Shown: in pieces, positions 1 through 10,365 of the stretch | Layout of the letters: the number at the start of each line of letters is the position of its first letter | How positions within the stretch are numbered: the stretch's first letter is position 1 | Source of the DNA: Clostridiales bacterium | Lineage (GTDB): Bacteria; Bacillota; Clostridia; Oscillospirales; Acutalibacteraceae | Assembly (NCBI GenBank): GCA_012839705.1 | Contig: DUMT01000058.1 | Location: 1-45,596 of the forward strand | Direction of reading: 5' to 3' | Length of the DNA stretch: 45,596 bases | Notes under the pieces: model-generated | The model's database searches: none | The model's input: the letters and a program-made list of their open reading frames with translations, nothing else | What the model was told of the DNA's origin: nothing | Position numbers and translations under genes: made by a program

Positions 1-37
1 AAATATTTAATTAGGCTGGATAACGCCTTCGGAGCAT

Positions 38-68
38 AAAAATTGAGCCGGCGATTCAAGCCGACTCA
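38..68 (-). terminator. Intrinsic terminator downstream of csrA
   Basis: Minus strand TGAGTCGGC-TTGAATC-GCCGGCTCA (one G-U pair) followed by ATTTTT. Confidence 0.65.
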
Positions 69-104
69 TTAAGGCAAATATTTCCCTAAATTATTAACGA
101 GCCA

Positions 105-353
105 TCAAGGCTTTGAATCCTTCTTAATTGCAATTTTGATGTTTTTCAGGTCGTCTATTTGCAAAGTTTCAATAGAATCAAGTGCATCCCGGTTTGCAAC
201 CTTTGTATCATACAGCTCCTTGCGGAGTATCTGGACATCCTTAGGCGCCTTGATTCCCAGCCGCACCTTGTCATTTTGAATCTCGAGGATAACGACTTCT
301 ATATCATCGCCAATCATAAATGATTCCTGGGGTTTTCTCGCGAATACCAGCAT
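105..353 (-). CDS. csrA: Carbon storage regulator / translational regulator CsrA
   Basis: 82 aa, MLVFARKPQESFMIGDDIEVVILEIQNDKVRLGIKAPKDVQILRKEL is a typical CsrA; follows fliW. Confidence 0.97.
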   Translation of the reverse strand: MLVFARKPQESFMIGDDIEVVILEIQNDKVRLGIKAPKDVQILRKELYDTKVANRDALDSIETLQIDDLKNIKIAIKKDSKP

Positions 354-796
354 TATTCAGCCACCCCGCTATCTCGGAAAACAAAATGGCGTACTGAATA
401 ATCCGAGTTTTCGAGAATCACCTGATACGCTTTTTTTGTTTCAAAGTTAACAACAATCGGGCTTTTTAAGTTGACAGTCATATCCTCGATATTTTTTGGC
501 ACAACTGCTATTACAAAGAATTTCAGATTGTCCAGCGATTTGGCGCCCAGTTTTCCCAGGATATCATCCGGGATTTCAGGCTGGTATTCATCCACAATAA
601 ACAGCGGGTCAAACACAACAAACCTTATATGCTTGTTGTGGACAGCCTGCATCCATATTATCGGGACATCCAAATCGTTTCTCTCAAGAAATACGTAATC
701 GTTTATAGCTTCAATCCCATAAATCCCTTCCGGAAAATGGATTATATCCTCTTCATTAATTTCAACATGCCCAAACTCTACAGTTTCTATAACCAT
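353..796 (-). CDS. fliW: Flagellar assembly factor FliW
   Basis: FliW-type protein; the ORF opens at 826, but GGAGG-ATAGC-ATG supports a start at 796 (MVIETVEFG); TAATG overlap with csrA. Confidence 0.95.
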   Translation of the reverse strand: MVIETVEFGHVEINEEDIIHFPEGIYGIEAINDYVFLERNDLDVPIIWMQAVHNKHIRFVVFDPLFIVDEYQPEIPDDILGKLGAKSLDNLKFFVIAVVPKNIEDMTVNLKSPIVVNFETKKAYQVILENSDYSVRHFVFRDSGVAE

Positions 797-836
797 GCTA
801 TCCTCCATTCTTATAGCCGGAGGCAATCATAATTTT

Positions 837-1802
837 TTATGACAGGAAATCCAGCAGCGATCCCTCCATAAGGTTCGCACCGATTTTCAAAGCTGCATTG
901 TAAGCCAGCCTCTGATATTCCAGGTTCATAAATGCCTCCGCAAGGTCGGCAACTTCCAGGCTGTCCTGCTTGTTAAGGAAGTTTTCCTCGTCAACATTCA
1001 GCCTGTTTTCAATAAACTCGATAAAATTGGTTTTCTGGCCGATGTCGGCATACTGGATTAAAACATCGCTCATTTTGCTTTCAAACTTCTTCTGGTACTT
1101 TTCAAGGTTGGTAGTATCATTGTTCTTCAGCATCTGCACCAAATCGGTGATAATGTTGTAAATGTTGTTTGAAATGCCATCCTCGTCAACACCATGCCCC
1201 AGCAGTTCCACACCGGAATAGGCGATGTTGAATGCTGTGTTGTCGCTTACCGGAACGCCGGAGCGGGATGACATTCCCATGCCGAAGTCGATATAAATGC
1301 TCTCCTTCTCAAAAGTACCGGTATCAACGTCAACACCATGATAATACAGTTTTCCATCCTTAACCTCAAAGGGCAATTCGGTCAGGTTGGCACCGCCGAA
1401 CAGGAACCTGTCCGCGGATTTCCTGTTTACCACATCCAGAAGCTGGGTCTGCAGGTTTTCCAATACCGTGGCGATGGCAGCCCGCTCTGTGTCGGTATAA
1501 GTGACGTTTTTAGCCTGCTCAAGCATCGAATTGATTTCTTTTACTATATCATTTACAGTAGATATTGATGCTTCATAATCGGTGTAAATATTCTTAACAT
1601 CTACTATATTGTTCTTAAAAAACTCAATCCTTGCCAAATCATTCCTGACATTAAAGGCTTTCATTGCCGCAGCCGGGTTCTCCGAAGCCCTGGAATAAAG
1701 CTTTTGCGAGCTTGAAATATCGCTGAGTTTAGCCAAGGTCTTATAGCTTGTATTAAGGTTGCGAAGATACCGCTTCATTATCATGTTGTTTGTAAGACGC
1801 AT
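837..1802 (-). CDS. flgL: Flagellar hook-associated protein 3 FlgL
   Basis: N-term MRLTNNMIMKRYLRNLN and flagellin-like C-term; downstream of flgK. Confidence 0.95.
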   Translation of the reverse strand: MRLTNNMIMKRYLRNLNTSYKTLAKLSDISSSQKLYSRASENPAAAMKAFNVRNDLARIEFFKNNIVDVKNIYTDYEASISTVNDIVKEINSMLEQAKNVTYTDTERAAIATVLENLQTQLLDVVNRKSADRFLFGGANLTELPFEVKDGKLYYHGVDVDTGTFEKESIYIDFGMGMSSRSGVPVSDNTAFNIAYSGVELLGHGVDEDGISNNIYNIITDLVQMLKNNDTTNLEKYQKKFESKMSDVLIQYADIGQKTNFIEFIENRLNVDEENFLNKQDSLEVADLAEAFMNLEYQRLAYNAALKIGANLMEGSLLDFLS

Positions 1803-1838
1803 AATGACTCACATATCCTTTCTACTGTTAGCTTAGAC

Positions 1839-3281
1839 CTATCTGCCAACAACACCCATACGGTTGACCAGAATATCCAGAGCTTCATCAAGAGCCGTCA
1901 TAATCCTGGCTGCGGCGCTGTAGGATTTCTGGAACCGGATCATGTTTATGGTTTCTTCATTGAGTGACACCCCGGAAACAGACTCCCTCTGTTCATCCAC
2001 TGTCATCAGGACGATATCGCTGGTTTCAGCCATATCTTCATAATACCTTACATCCATGGCGATATCGCCGTTAAGGGAAGTTACAAAATCCACAAAGGAG
2101 CCCTTAAACGCTGGAGTAATTGTATGGGTATCATTCAGCGCCTGAATCATTTTGACAATGTTGTCGTTAGCGCCGCTCGGGGCACCTTCCAGTGTCGAAG
2201 TTGTTATATACATCGCATCCATCAGCCATTCCTTGGATATGCCGATTGTGGATGCTGTGATATTTCCACTTTCATCGCCGGAGAACAGGGGCTTTTCTGC
2301 GCCATCCACCTTGTTCAGCTCGTTGAATACCTCAGCAAGCTTTTGGGCAAACATATCCAGCGAGTTCTTATAATACGGAATGCCCTGGAAATCACTCTCT
2401 CCACCGGTGGCAAATACCCCGTTGCCGTTGAGCATCTGCAAATGGCCGAAAATCTGGCCGTTGCTGACAACAAAATCGCTGCCATCTTCTTGCTTTAGCG
2501 ACACGGGATACCCCTCAGCCAGGCTGATTTCGTTGTACTCCTTCCCGTGAACCAGATAAACATCCCCGCATTTTACAGAAACTGAGCCGTCATCATGGTT
2601 CTCAACATAGATGTTGAGATAGCCGGACAGGGTGTCGAGATGCATATTCCTGGTATCCATCAGCTCGTTGGGGTTGTATCCGGCAACCATGGCGCCCTTG
2701 ATTTGCGTGTTTAAACTGCTGATTTTCTCCAGCAGCTGGTTAACATCCTCGATAATTATGCCAAGTTCCTCATACTGCTGCTGCTCCAGCTCATAAAGCT
2801 GCTCGGAATATTTATTCAAAGTCTGGGCGACCGTTTGTGCTGCGGACCTGACCAGACTGGCGTATTCAATGTTTGAAGTATTGCTGGAGAAAGTGTGCAG
2901 CTTCTCCAGAAGGTTCATAACTGAGGTGTTAAGCCCGTCTTTGCTGTATTCGTCAATAACGCTTTCAATATCCTTAAGCCCTCTCAAACAGGTATTCCAG
3001 GTGTTGTTAATTGCGTTTTCCTTGCGGTACTTGTAATCCAAAACCTTGTCCCTGACCTGGGAAATCCTGTCCACTTTTACGCCAAGGCCAACATCCGCCG
3101 TGGTTGAGTTTGAATAAAGGTAGGAGCCTCTTAGAAACGGTTCCGCGCTTAATTCAACCCTCTGCCGGGTATAGCCTTCGGTATTGGCGTTGGAAATATT
3201 CTGTGATACAACATCCAGGCCTTTCTGGCTGGCATTCAGGGCTTTCCTCGCAATTTCAAATCCTAAAAATGTCGCACGCAT
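1839..3281 (-). CDS. flgK: Flagellar hook-associated protein 1 FlgK
   Basis: N-term FLGFEIARKALNASQKGLDVVSQNISNANTEGYTRQRV; C-term SVSGVSLNEETINMIRFQKSYSAAARIMTALDEALDILVNRMG. Confidence 0.97.
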   Translation of the reverse strand: MRATFLGFEIARKALNASQKGLDVVSQNISNANTEGYTRQRVELSAEPFLRGSYLYSNSTTADVGLGVKVDRISQVRDKVLDYKYRKENAINNTWNTCLRGLKDIESVIDEYSKDGLNTSVMNLLEKLHTFSSNTSNIEYASLVRSAAQTVAQTLNKYSEQLYELEQQQYEELGIIIEDVNQLLEKISSLNTQIKGAMVAGYNPNELMDTRNMHLDTLSGYLNIYVENHDDGSVSVKCGDVYLVHGKEYNEISLAEGYPVSLKQEDGSDFVVSNGQIFGHLQMLNGNGVFATGGESDFQGIPYYKNSLDMFAQKLAEVFNELNKVDGAEKPLFSGDESGNITASTIGISKEWLMDAMYITTSTLEGAPSGANDNIVKMIQALNDTHTITPAFKGSFVDFVTSLNGDIAMDVRYYEDMAETSDIVLMTVDEQRESVSGVSLNEETINMIRFQKSYSAAARIMTALDEALDILVNRMGVVGR

Positions 3282-3309
3282 AATTTATCCTCCAATTCTT
3301 TTCCACCGG

Positions 3310-3741
3310 CTACGTCAGGTTGGAATAAGTTATCATCCTGTCCTCGGAGGCGCCGGATTTGGATAAGATATAATTGACCACTCTCAATTTGGTGTTGATT
3401 ATGGTTTTATTCTTGTCGGTGGTTTTGCGAAGCTTCATAACTACGTCAGACAACTTGTTAAAAACACTCTCAAGCGGCTTTGCCTCAGGAAATTCGTCAA
3501 TTATGCGCCGTAAGGTATAGCCGCCAAGCCCCGCCTCGTCCAGCAGCTTTTCCCTGCGTTTTTCGCAGTTGGCTGAGCTCATAATATAGGGCTGCTGCTG
3601 GGTAACTATATTGTCAAGAGCCTCAAGCTCCCCTTTTAGCAGTACATCTGTCTTTGAGCTTTCAAGCTCCAGAAGTTTTGTGTAGATTTTAAGCTGTTCC
3701 TCCAGCAGTTTTGTTAATTTACCAATATCAATAGGCGGCAT
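3310..3741 (-). CDS. flgN: Flagellar chaperone FlgN-like
   Basis: 143 aa helical protein between flgM and flgK; length and position match FlgN. Confidence 0.8.
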   Translation of the reverse strand: MPPIDIGKLTKLLEEQLKIYTKLLELESSKTDVLLKGELEALDNIVTQQQPYIMSSANCEKRREKLLDEAGLGGYTLRRIIDEFPEAKPLESVFNKLSDVVMKLRKTTDKNKTIINTKLRVVNYILSKSGASEDRMITYSNLT

Positions 3742-3758
3742 CTGTATTCACCTGCAAA

Positions 3759-4070
3759 CTATTTTTTTAATTTGAGAATGGCTTCAGCAATATCCCTGGA
3801 AGATACAAAATACTGGCCGCTGTTGATTTTCTCCCTCAGTTCCTGAATCCTTTTCTCACTGGCGGATTTTTCAAGGCTTTCAATCAGGTTGCGCTTTGCC
3901 GCCACAACTTCGCCGTGCCTTAAGCCTTTTTCCGAAATTTCTATTTTGTCTTTAACAGGGCTGCTGTTGTTAACGCTTTTATCCTGCAGGGTATTTCTGC
4001 CAGCCACAGCCCTTTTGGCGGTAGTTTCATAAAAATTAATCAGGTTATTTGTATTTGGCCCAATCTTCAA
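3759..4070 (-). CDS. flgM: Anti-sigma-28 factor FlgM
   Basis: 103 aa, DKIEISEKG motif, C-term IREKINSGQYFVSSRDIAEAIL; TTG start with upstream GAAAGGA. Confidence 0.9.
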   Translation of the reverse strand: MKIGPNTNNLINFYETTAKRAVAGRNTLQDKSVNNSSPVKDKIEISEKGLRHGEVVAAKRNLIESLEKSASEKRIQELREKINSGQYFVSSRDIAEAILKLKK

Positions 4071-4146
4071 TTAAATTCATCCTTTCAGCAAACCAAAACC
4101 GGAATTAACTCAATTCTTACAGTCAGTTTTTCATCTTGCAATTTAT

Positions 4147-4172
4147 ATATCGTCCGAAATTTTAAAATATTA
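4147..4172 (-). promoter_or_regulatory. Sigma-28/SigD-like promoter for flgM
   Basis: Minus strand TAAT-N14-GACGATAT, same spacing as the fliD promoters (consensus TAAA-N14-16-GCCGATAT). Confidence 0.65.
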
Positions 4173-4179
4173 AGCATTT

Positions 4180-4869
4180 TTATCTTCTTAATGTATTTGC
4201 GGTTTGCTCCATTTCGTCAGCTACCTGGATGATTTTTGAATTCATCTGAAAAACCCTCTGGGCTTCAATCATTTTCGACATTTCTTCCACCAAATCGACA
4301 GCGGAACCTTCAAGGTACCCCTGCATTACCCTGGCATCCTCAACCGGCTGCGCCTGCCCGGATAACGGGGTTTCAGCAAACCTGCTGCCGCCCAGAAGCT
4401 GCAAACCGTAAACATTAGGGAAATCAAAGACCCCCGGCATTGCCGCAGGCTCGCCGTCGGTCACAGCAATAAAATTCATATCCTGCCCGAGGACATAAAA
4501 TCCTTCTGAAGTGACAAGGTAGTTGTTATCCCCTTCCACAGAAACAGAAAATGCACCGCTTCTGGTATAGAATACATTCCCGTTTCTGTCGATTACCGCA
4601 AAGAATCCGTCGCCGTCAATGGCAAAATCAAGGGCTTCCCCGGTTTGCTGCATTGCGCCGTTTTGAAACCTGATGGAATTTCCGGCAACCCTCGACCCGC
4701 TTCCGATGTTAACGTTTTCCTGAAGGTTTGAATACAGGGTATCGGAGAAACTCGCCGCCTGGGATTTAAAGCCGGTGGTATTGACATTGGCAACGTTGTT
4801 CGCTATTGTATCAAGCTTCGTCTGGGAATTATTAAGCCCCAGTGACGCAGAATAAAATCCTCTAATCAT
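4180..4869 (-). CDS. Flagellar hook-basal body (rod) protein, FlgF/FlgG family
   Basis: MIRGFYSASLGLNNSQTKLDTIANNVANVNTTGFKSQ; C-term DLVEEMSKMIEAQRVFQMNSKIIQVADEM. Confidence 0.9.
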   Translation of the reverse strand: MIRGFYSASLGLNNSQTKLDTIANNVANVNTTGFKSQAASFSDTLYSNLQENVNIGSGSRVAGNSIRFQNGAMQQTGEALDFAIDGDGFFAVIDRNGNVFYTRSGAFSVSVEGDNNYLVTSEGFYVLGQDMNFIAVTDGEPAAMPGVFDFPNVYGLQLLGGSRFAETPLSGQAQPVEDARVMQGYLEGSAVDLVEEMSKMIEAQRVFQMNSKIIQVADEMEQTANTLRR

Positions 4870-4889
4870 ACGCTTACATTCCTTTCAAA

Positions 4890-5618
4890 TTAAACCTTGC
4901 CTACCTGGTTTGCGGCTTTTTCCATAATTTCATCAAAGATCTGCACCACTTTTGCGCAGGACTGATACTGCCTTGAAGCCGCAATCATATCCGCCATTTC
5001 GTCAACCATGTTGAGGTTGGCTGTTTCCTTGTAGCCCTGGATAACCAAAAAACCAAATTCGCCGTTTAAACCGCCGTTGTTGACGAAATAGCCTTCGCCC
5101 ACCTTATCCAGGTTGTTATAATCCGCAGGGCATGTAATCAGCAGCCTGTCGATATACACTCCGTCCCTGAAAACCTCACCGTTTTCGTTGACGGTAAAAT
5201 CCGCGCCGCCAACCATAATCGGCCCGTTTTCCCCGCTGACCATATTGCCGCGGCTGTCCACCAGAAACCCGTTTTCGTCCAGTTCAAACTGCCCGTTCCT
5301 GGTCAGCCACACCTCGCCGTTGGGCATGATAATGTTGAAGAACCCCTCGCCCCTGATCAGCATATCAAGGGAGCGGCCGGTGGCTTCTTCGTTGCCCTGG
5401 ATAAAGGAAGTGTATGTAACATCCGGCCTGACGCCATAATTTACATTTCCCACATTGACCCCATTTTGGGCAAGCATATGCTCGCCGAAGGAGGTAGTAA
5501 CAAGGTAATCCTTTTTATATCCCGCGGTATCGGCATTAGCGACGTTATTTGCCAGAACATCAATTGCTCTGTTGGTAGTAACCATTCCTGAAGCGGCGGA
5601 ATAAAAACCTGTATACAT
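4890..5618 (-). CDS. Flagellar hook-basal body (rod) protein, FlgF/FlgG family
   Basis: MYTGFYSAASGMVTTNRAIDVLANNVANADTAGYKKDYL; C-term MADMIAASRQYQSCAKVVQIFDEIMEKA. Confidence 0.9.
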   Translation of the reverse strand: MYTGFYSAASGMVTTNRAIDVLANNVANADTAGYKKDYLVTTSFGEHMLAQNGVNVGNVNYGVRPDVTYTSFIQGNEEATGRSLDMLIRGEGFFNIIMPNGEVWLTRNGQFELDENGFLVDSRGNMVSGENGPIMVGGADFTVNENGEVFRDGVYIDRLLITCPADYNNLDKVGEGYFVNNGGLNGEFGFLVIQGYKETANLNMVDEMADMIAASRQYQSCAKVVQIFDEIMEKAANQVGKV

Positions 5619-5627
5619 AATATCACC

Positions 5628-6383
5628 TTATTCTTCCAAGTATTTTTTGAGTTTGTTTTTCATTTTCATCAGGGCTTTGGCGTGGATCTGGGATACCCTG
5701 GACTGGGTAACGCCGAGAACCCTGGCTATATCCTTCAGTTTAAGTTCCTCGTAGTAATACAGTGAGATTACAGCCCTTTCATTCTCGTTCAGCTCGTCAA
5801 TGGACTGGGCTATAACGCTTTTCAGCTCCTCCTCGTGTATCTGCCATTCGGTGGAATCCTCCACAAGGAAGTTGTTGAATGCAGAGTTGTCCAGCAGCAT
5901 CTCCTCGTAGGAAAGCAGGAAAAAGGAGTTTGCCTCCCCGATTGTTTTGTTCAGCTCATCTATGCTGATATTGAGGTGCGCCGCAACCTCCTCGTCCGAT
6001 ACGTTGTTGTCGGATTCGGACTGCAGCTTGTAATACGCGTCCTCAACGGTTTTAACTTTCTTTCTCAGGCTCCTGGGTACCCAATCCTGGTTTCTGATAA
6101 AATCAATGATGGCTCCCCTGATTCTGAAGGAGGCATAGGTTTCAAACTTTGCCCCCCTGTCGGGGTCGTATTTTTCAATACAATCCATCAACACCAGGAC
6201 GCCTTCGTTGATTATATCCTCCATGTCCGCCTTGCTTTTATATACAGAATTCATTTTGATGGCAATACATTTTACAATCCCAAGATAATTCATCAGTATC
6301 TTGTTCCGCAATTCCAGGCTGCGGGTGGCTTTGTATTGCTCCCAAATATCATCGGTAATATTCAGTGCATATGCTGTATTCAT
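5628..6383 (-). CDS. fliA: RNA polymerase sigma-28 factor for flagellar operons (FliA/SigD/WhiG)
   Basis: 251 aa sigma-70 family, DLINEGVLVLMDCIEKYDP-like region 2 and C-term LKLKDIARVLGVTQSRVSQIHAKALMKMKNKLK. Confidence 0.95.
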   Translation of the reverse strand: MNTAYALNITDDIWEQYKATRSLELRNKILMNYLGIVKCIAIKMNSVYKSKADMEDIINEGVLVLMDCIEKYDPDRGAKFETYASFRIRGAIIDFIRNQDWVPRSLRKKVKTVEDAYYKLQSESDNNVSDEEVAAHLNISIDELNKTIGEANSFFLLSYEEMLLDNSAFNNFLVEDSTEWQIHEEELKSVIAQSIDELNENERAVISLYYYEELKLKDIARVLGVTQSRVSQIHAKALMKMKNKLKKYLEE

Positions 6384-6423
6384 ATTATGGTCCTTACCTT
6401 TCTGTTAAAAATCCTTATTAACG

Positions 6424-8472
6424 CTAGGACAAATCAACAGATATAGTACCCAGGGATTGTATCTGAACCGACGGTTCGATTTCGTTGTATGAGAGCACCA
6501 CGGCATCCGGTATAAACTGCTCAATCAGCTTTTTGTAGTAAAGCCTTACAATCGGCGATGCCAATATTACTGGATTGCTTATATACTGGCTCACCCTGCT
6601 GACCTCGTTAACATGGGATGACACGATTTTTTGCAAAATCTCCGGGGCAATCATGCTGTAGGAACCGTGTTCGGTTTTCTTTACATTGTTTATGATGTAG
6701 TTTTCCAAATCCGGGTTCAGCAGGATAACCTTTATCTGTCCGTCCGACGCAAATTTTCTTGTGATTGTCCTTCTGAGCGCCTGCCTTACATACTCCGTCA
6801 GCAGGTCGGTATCCTTGATGGTTCCGGAATAATCCGCGGCGGTTTCAAGTATAGTAGCAAGGTCCCTGATGGGAATGCGCTCCATAAGAAGGTTGGAGAG
6901 AATCTTTTGCAGATCCCCTATGCTGACAATGTCGGGAACAATCTCCTCGACAATGGATTTGTTGGTCTTTTTAAGGTTGTCAAGCAGCGAAGCCACGTCC
7001 TGCCTGCTTAAAAGCTCGTGGGCATGCTGTTTTACAACTTCGGAGAAATGGGTCAGAATCACCGAAAGCGGGTCGATAACCGTATAACCGTTCATGGCGG
7101 CGGTGTCCACCAAATCCTCGGTAATCCACTTTGCGGGAAGCCCGAAGGCCGGTTCCACCGTTTCAATGCCTTCGATTTCCTCTTCCACTTCGCCGGGATT
7201 CATGGCAAGATGGTAGTTAACCAGCACCTCTCCCCTGGCGACCTCTTCGCCTTTGATTTTGATGATGTACTGGTTGGGGTTTATGGCTGCATTATCCCGC
7301 AGCCTTACTGATGGTATCACCATACCTACTTCGGTGGCAAACTGTCGCCTGAGCATTACCACCCTGTCGATAAAGCCTCCGCCCTTGCTCTCGTCAATCA
7401 GAGGCAGCAGGCTGTAACCGAATTCCACCTCGATAGGCTCGATGTTAAGCAGCGAATAAATGTTTTCGGTGTTTTTGTAATACTCGGTTTCTGTAACCGG
7501 CACAGGCGCTTCCGGCACATCGGCGGCAATCTCTTTTTCAACCCGCTTCTTCAGGTAAATGCCTCCCAAAATCAGGGCTGAGGCGAGGGCAATGATTAGA
7601 AGTTTTGGGAAACCCGGTATCAGCGCCAAAAGCAGCACTATAAACCCTACAATCGGGAAAACGTCCGGGTTTGCGGTAAACTGTTTTGTCAAATCCTCGC
7701 CAAGGTTGTTCTGTGAAGCCGCCCTGGTGACAATCATACCCATTGCGGTAGAAATCATCAGGGAGGGAAGCTGCGATACAAGGCCGTCACCGACCGTAGC
7801 GATAATGTACTTCTGCAATACTTCGGAGAAAGTCTGCCCTTCCTGGACAATGCCAATAATCGAACCTGCGATTATATCGATAAAAACAATGATTATGGAA
7901 AGGATGGCGTCGCCTTTTACGAATTTGGAAGCACCGTCCATGGAGCCGTAAAAGTCCGCCTCGCGCTGGATTTTCAATCTTCTTTCCTTCGCCATCTCCT
8001 CGTTTATCAGCCCAGAATTTAAGTCGGCGTCAATGGCCATCTGTTTGCCGGGCATGGCATCCAGTGTAAACCTGGCGGCTACTTCGGCAACCCTTTCAGC
8101 ACCCTTGGTGATAACAATGAACTGAACAATTACAAGGATGATGAAGATAATAATACCGACAACCGCGTTTCCTCCGATAACGAACTGTCCAAAGGTCTTG
8201 ATAACTGCGCCAGCTTCCCCGCCCTTGCCGAGTATCAGCCGTGTTGAGGAAATATTCAGCGCCACCCTGAACAGCGTTGTGATAAGGAGGATTGAGGGGA
8301 ATATCGAAAATTCCAGGGGTTCTTTTATATACATTGAAATCAGGAATATGCTTAATGACATTGTAATATTCAATATCAGCATCAAGTCCAGAACCACCGG
8401 GTTCAGCGGTATAACAATCAGGACTATTGCTGATGCGATACCCAAAAGTACAATGCTATTTTTTAGCTTCAT
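6424..8472 (-). CDS. flhA: Flagellar biosynthesis (export) protein FlhA
   Basis: 682 aa, FHIPEP family: GNAVVGIIIFIILVIVQFIVITKGAERVAEVAARFTLDAMPGKQMAIDADL. Confidence 0.99.
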   Translation of the reverse strand: MKLKNSIVLLGIASAIVLIVIPLNPVVLDLMLILNITMSLSIFLISMYIKEPLEFSIFPSILLITTLFRVALNISSTRLILGKGGEAGAVIKTFGQFVIGGNAVVGIIIFIILVIVQFIVITKGAERVAEVAARFTLDAMPGKQMAIDADLNSGLINEEMAKERRLKIQREADFYGSMDGASKFVKGDAILSIIIVFIDIIAGSIIGIVQEGQTFSEVLQKYIIATVGDGLVSQLPSLMISTAMGMIVTRAASQNNLGEDLTKQFTANPDVFPIVGFIVLLLALIPGFPKLLIIALASALILGGIYLKKRVEKEIAADVPEAPVPVTETEYYKNTENIYSLLNIEPIEVEFGYSLLPLIDESKGGGFIDRVVMLRRQFATEVGMVIPSVRLRDNAAINPNQYIIKIKGEEVARGEVLVNYHLAMNPGEVEEEIEGIETVEPAFGLPAKWITEDLVDTAAMNGYTVIDPLSVILTHFSEVVKQHAHELLSRQDVASLLDNLKKTNKSIVEEIVPDIVSIGDLQKILSNLLMERIPIRDLATILETAADYSGTIKDTDLLTEYVRQALRRTITRKFASDGQIKVILLNPDLENYIINNVKKTEHGSYSMIAPEILQKIVSSHVNEVSRVSQYISNPVILASPIVRLYYKKLIEQFIPDAVVLSYNEIEPSVQIQSLGTISVDLS

Positions 8473-9541
8473 ACAATCTTTCTCTCTTCTTTAAATTGTA
8501 GACGAATACTAAAATTTCGGCCACAGCCTGATAAAACTTGGGAGGAATCTCGCTCCCGACTTTAACAGATTTATATAGTGCCCGTGCGAGGGGCTTGTTT
8601 TCGGTAACAACGACTTTGTTTTCTTCAGCGACTTTGATAATCTTCAAAGCTACGTAACCCTGCCCCTTGGCAACCACCACCGGGGCTTTGTGTTTTTCGT
8701 CCTTGGGGTCATATTTGATTGCTACAGCGTAATGGGTTGGGTTTCTTACAACAAAATCAGCTTCCGGCACCTTTTGCATCATTCTGAGGTTAGCCATGGC
8801 GCGCTGCCGTTCCCTGATTCTTCCCTTTACCAGAGGATCTCCTTCCGTCTGCTTATGTTCGGTTTTGATTTCCTCCTTGGTCATCATGATTCTGCGCTCA
8901 TATGACCACCACTGGTAGATATAATCCAGAATGGAAAACAGCAGCATTATAATGCATATGCTGAACAGAATCGAAACCACAGTATTTGCTACAAAATACA
9001 GGGCTTCTGTAATATCGCTGTCAATCAGCTTGAAAAAAAAATTCAGGTTTGCTGTAATTTTATCGTAAAGAATATAGCCGATTATTGCTATTTTCAGGAT
9101 TGATTTCAAAAGCTCAACTGCAGACCTTAATGAAAACAGGTTTTTAAATCCGTTTAGTATGTTAATCCTGGATATTTTAAACTTTATCTGTTCCCTTGAG
9201 ATATTCATCCTGGTCTGGGCAAATGTGATAAGGACAGCGGTAACCGAAGCCACAATGGCCAGCGGCAAAAACAGAATAAGCATTCTGACTAAAACGTCTA
9301 TAAAAATCCTTCTTGTATCATTAACCGAAAGGTTGCTGTAATCCGGCATCCTGCCGAAATAAAACTTTACCGTATCCTTGATGTATTCAAAACCAAAAGG
9401 AGCAAGGGTTTTAAGGGCGAAGGTCAGTGCTAAAAGGGTAAAAACTGTTAACACTTCTTTACTTTGAAAAATATTACCCTTTTTCCGTTCATCCTTTCGC
9501 TTTTTAGGAGTGGCTTTTTCGGTCCTTCCGTCATTCGCCAT
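8456..9541 (-). CDS. flhB: Flagellar biosynthesis protein FlhB
   Basis: 361 aa, autocleavage motif VVRNPTHYAVAIKYD (NPTH). Confidence 0.99.
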   Translation of the reverse strand: MANDGRTEKATPKKRKDERKKGNIFQSKEVLTVFTLLALTFALKTLAPFGFEYIKDTVKFYFGRMPDYSNLSVNDTRRIFIDVLVRMLILFLPLAIVASVTAVLITFAQTRMNISREQIKFKISRINILNGFKNLFSLRSAVELLKSILKIAIIGYILYDKITANLNFFFKLIDSDITEALYFVANTVVSILFSICIIMLLFSILDYIYQWWSYERRIMMTKEEIKTEHKQTEGDPLVKGRIRERQRAMANLRMMQKVPEADFVVRNPTHYAVAIKYDPKDEKHKAPVVVAKGQGYVALKIIKVAEENKVVVTENKPLARALYKSVKVGSEIPPKFYQAVAEILVFVYNLKKRERLYEAKK

Positions 9542-9575
9542 AAAACCCCCCCTTTTTTTTATACCAATTTGGCCT

Positions 9576-10346
9576 TTAAGCGGCCAGTTTTAAGGCGTTG
9601 TTGATATTCCTGAACATCTGTGTGGTCATATCGTCGAAGAGCCCAGCAGCGCCGCCAAGCAAAATCGCCACCAGTATAAGCCCCACCAGCAGCCTTAGCT
9701 GTATACCAACCACAAAAACATTGATTTGCGGTACGGTTTTCATCAGCACGCCCATCCCTATTTCGGAAATCACCTCAACCGCCACCACCGGCAAAGCCAG
9801 CTTTACAGCCAGCACCAGCATGTTTCCGAAAAGGTCAACCAGGTACTTGCTGAACTCCGGGTTGAACAGCTCGGTCCCCAAAGGGACGACTTCAAAGGAC
9901 AAAACCATAATCTTCATGAATGTAAGATGGCTGTTGCTGCTGAAAAAGAGCAGCAGGTACATTGCATTTAGCAGGCTTCCCGTCAGGGGCATATGAATGC
10001 TGCTTTGAGGGTCATAAATCTTCGACATTCCAAAGCCCAGCTCAAAGTCAATCAGCTCGGAGCCAACCACTATGACAGATATATAAAGCTGGAAGAGGAA
10101 ATTGACAGCGTAACCTACAAGGATTTCCTTCAAACCCGCCAGCATAAAGCTTTCGATGTTTGGGAATTTGAGCTCCCTGTAAGGGATGACGTTGATTACA
10201 ATAATCGATATGAAAAGCGCCAACCCAACCTTTGCCTGGGCAGGAAGGTTTTTTCTGCCGAAAATCGGGTTGAGCACAATCATCCCGGTCATCCTCATTA
10301 AAACCAGCAGGAAAATCTGATAGTTTGAAAATACTAACTCCCACAT
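9576..10346 (-). CDS. fliR: Flagellar biosynthesis protein FliR
   Basis: 256 aa FliR/SpaR-type membrane protein between fliQ and flhB. Confidence 0.97.
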   Translation of the reverse strand: MWELVFSNYQIFLLVLMRMTGMIVLNPIFGRKNLPAQAKVGLALFISIIVINVIPYRELKFPNIESFMLAGLKEILVGYAVNFLFQLYISVIVVGSELIDFELGFGMSKIYDPQSSIHMPLTGSLLNAMYLLLFFSSNSHLTFMKIMVLSFEVVPLGTELFNPEFSKYLVDLFGNMLVLAVKLALPVVAVEVISEIGMGVLMKTVPQINVFVVGIQLRLLVGLILVAILLGGAAGLFDDMTTQMFRNINNALKLAA

Positions 10347-10365
10347 AATGCTACCTTGTGTCCTA

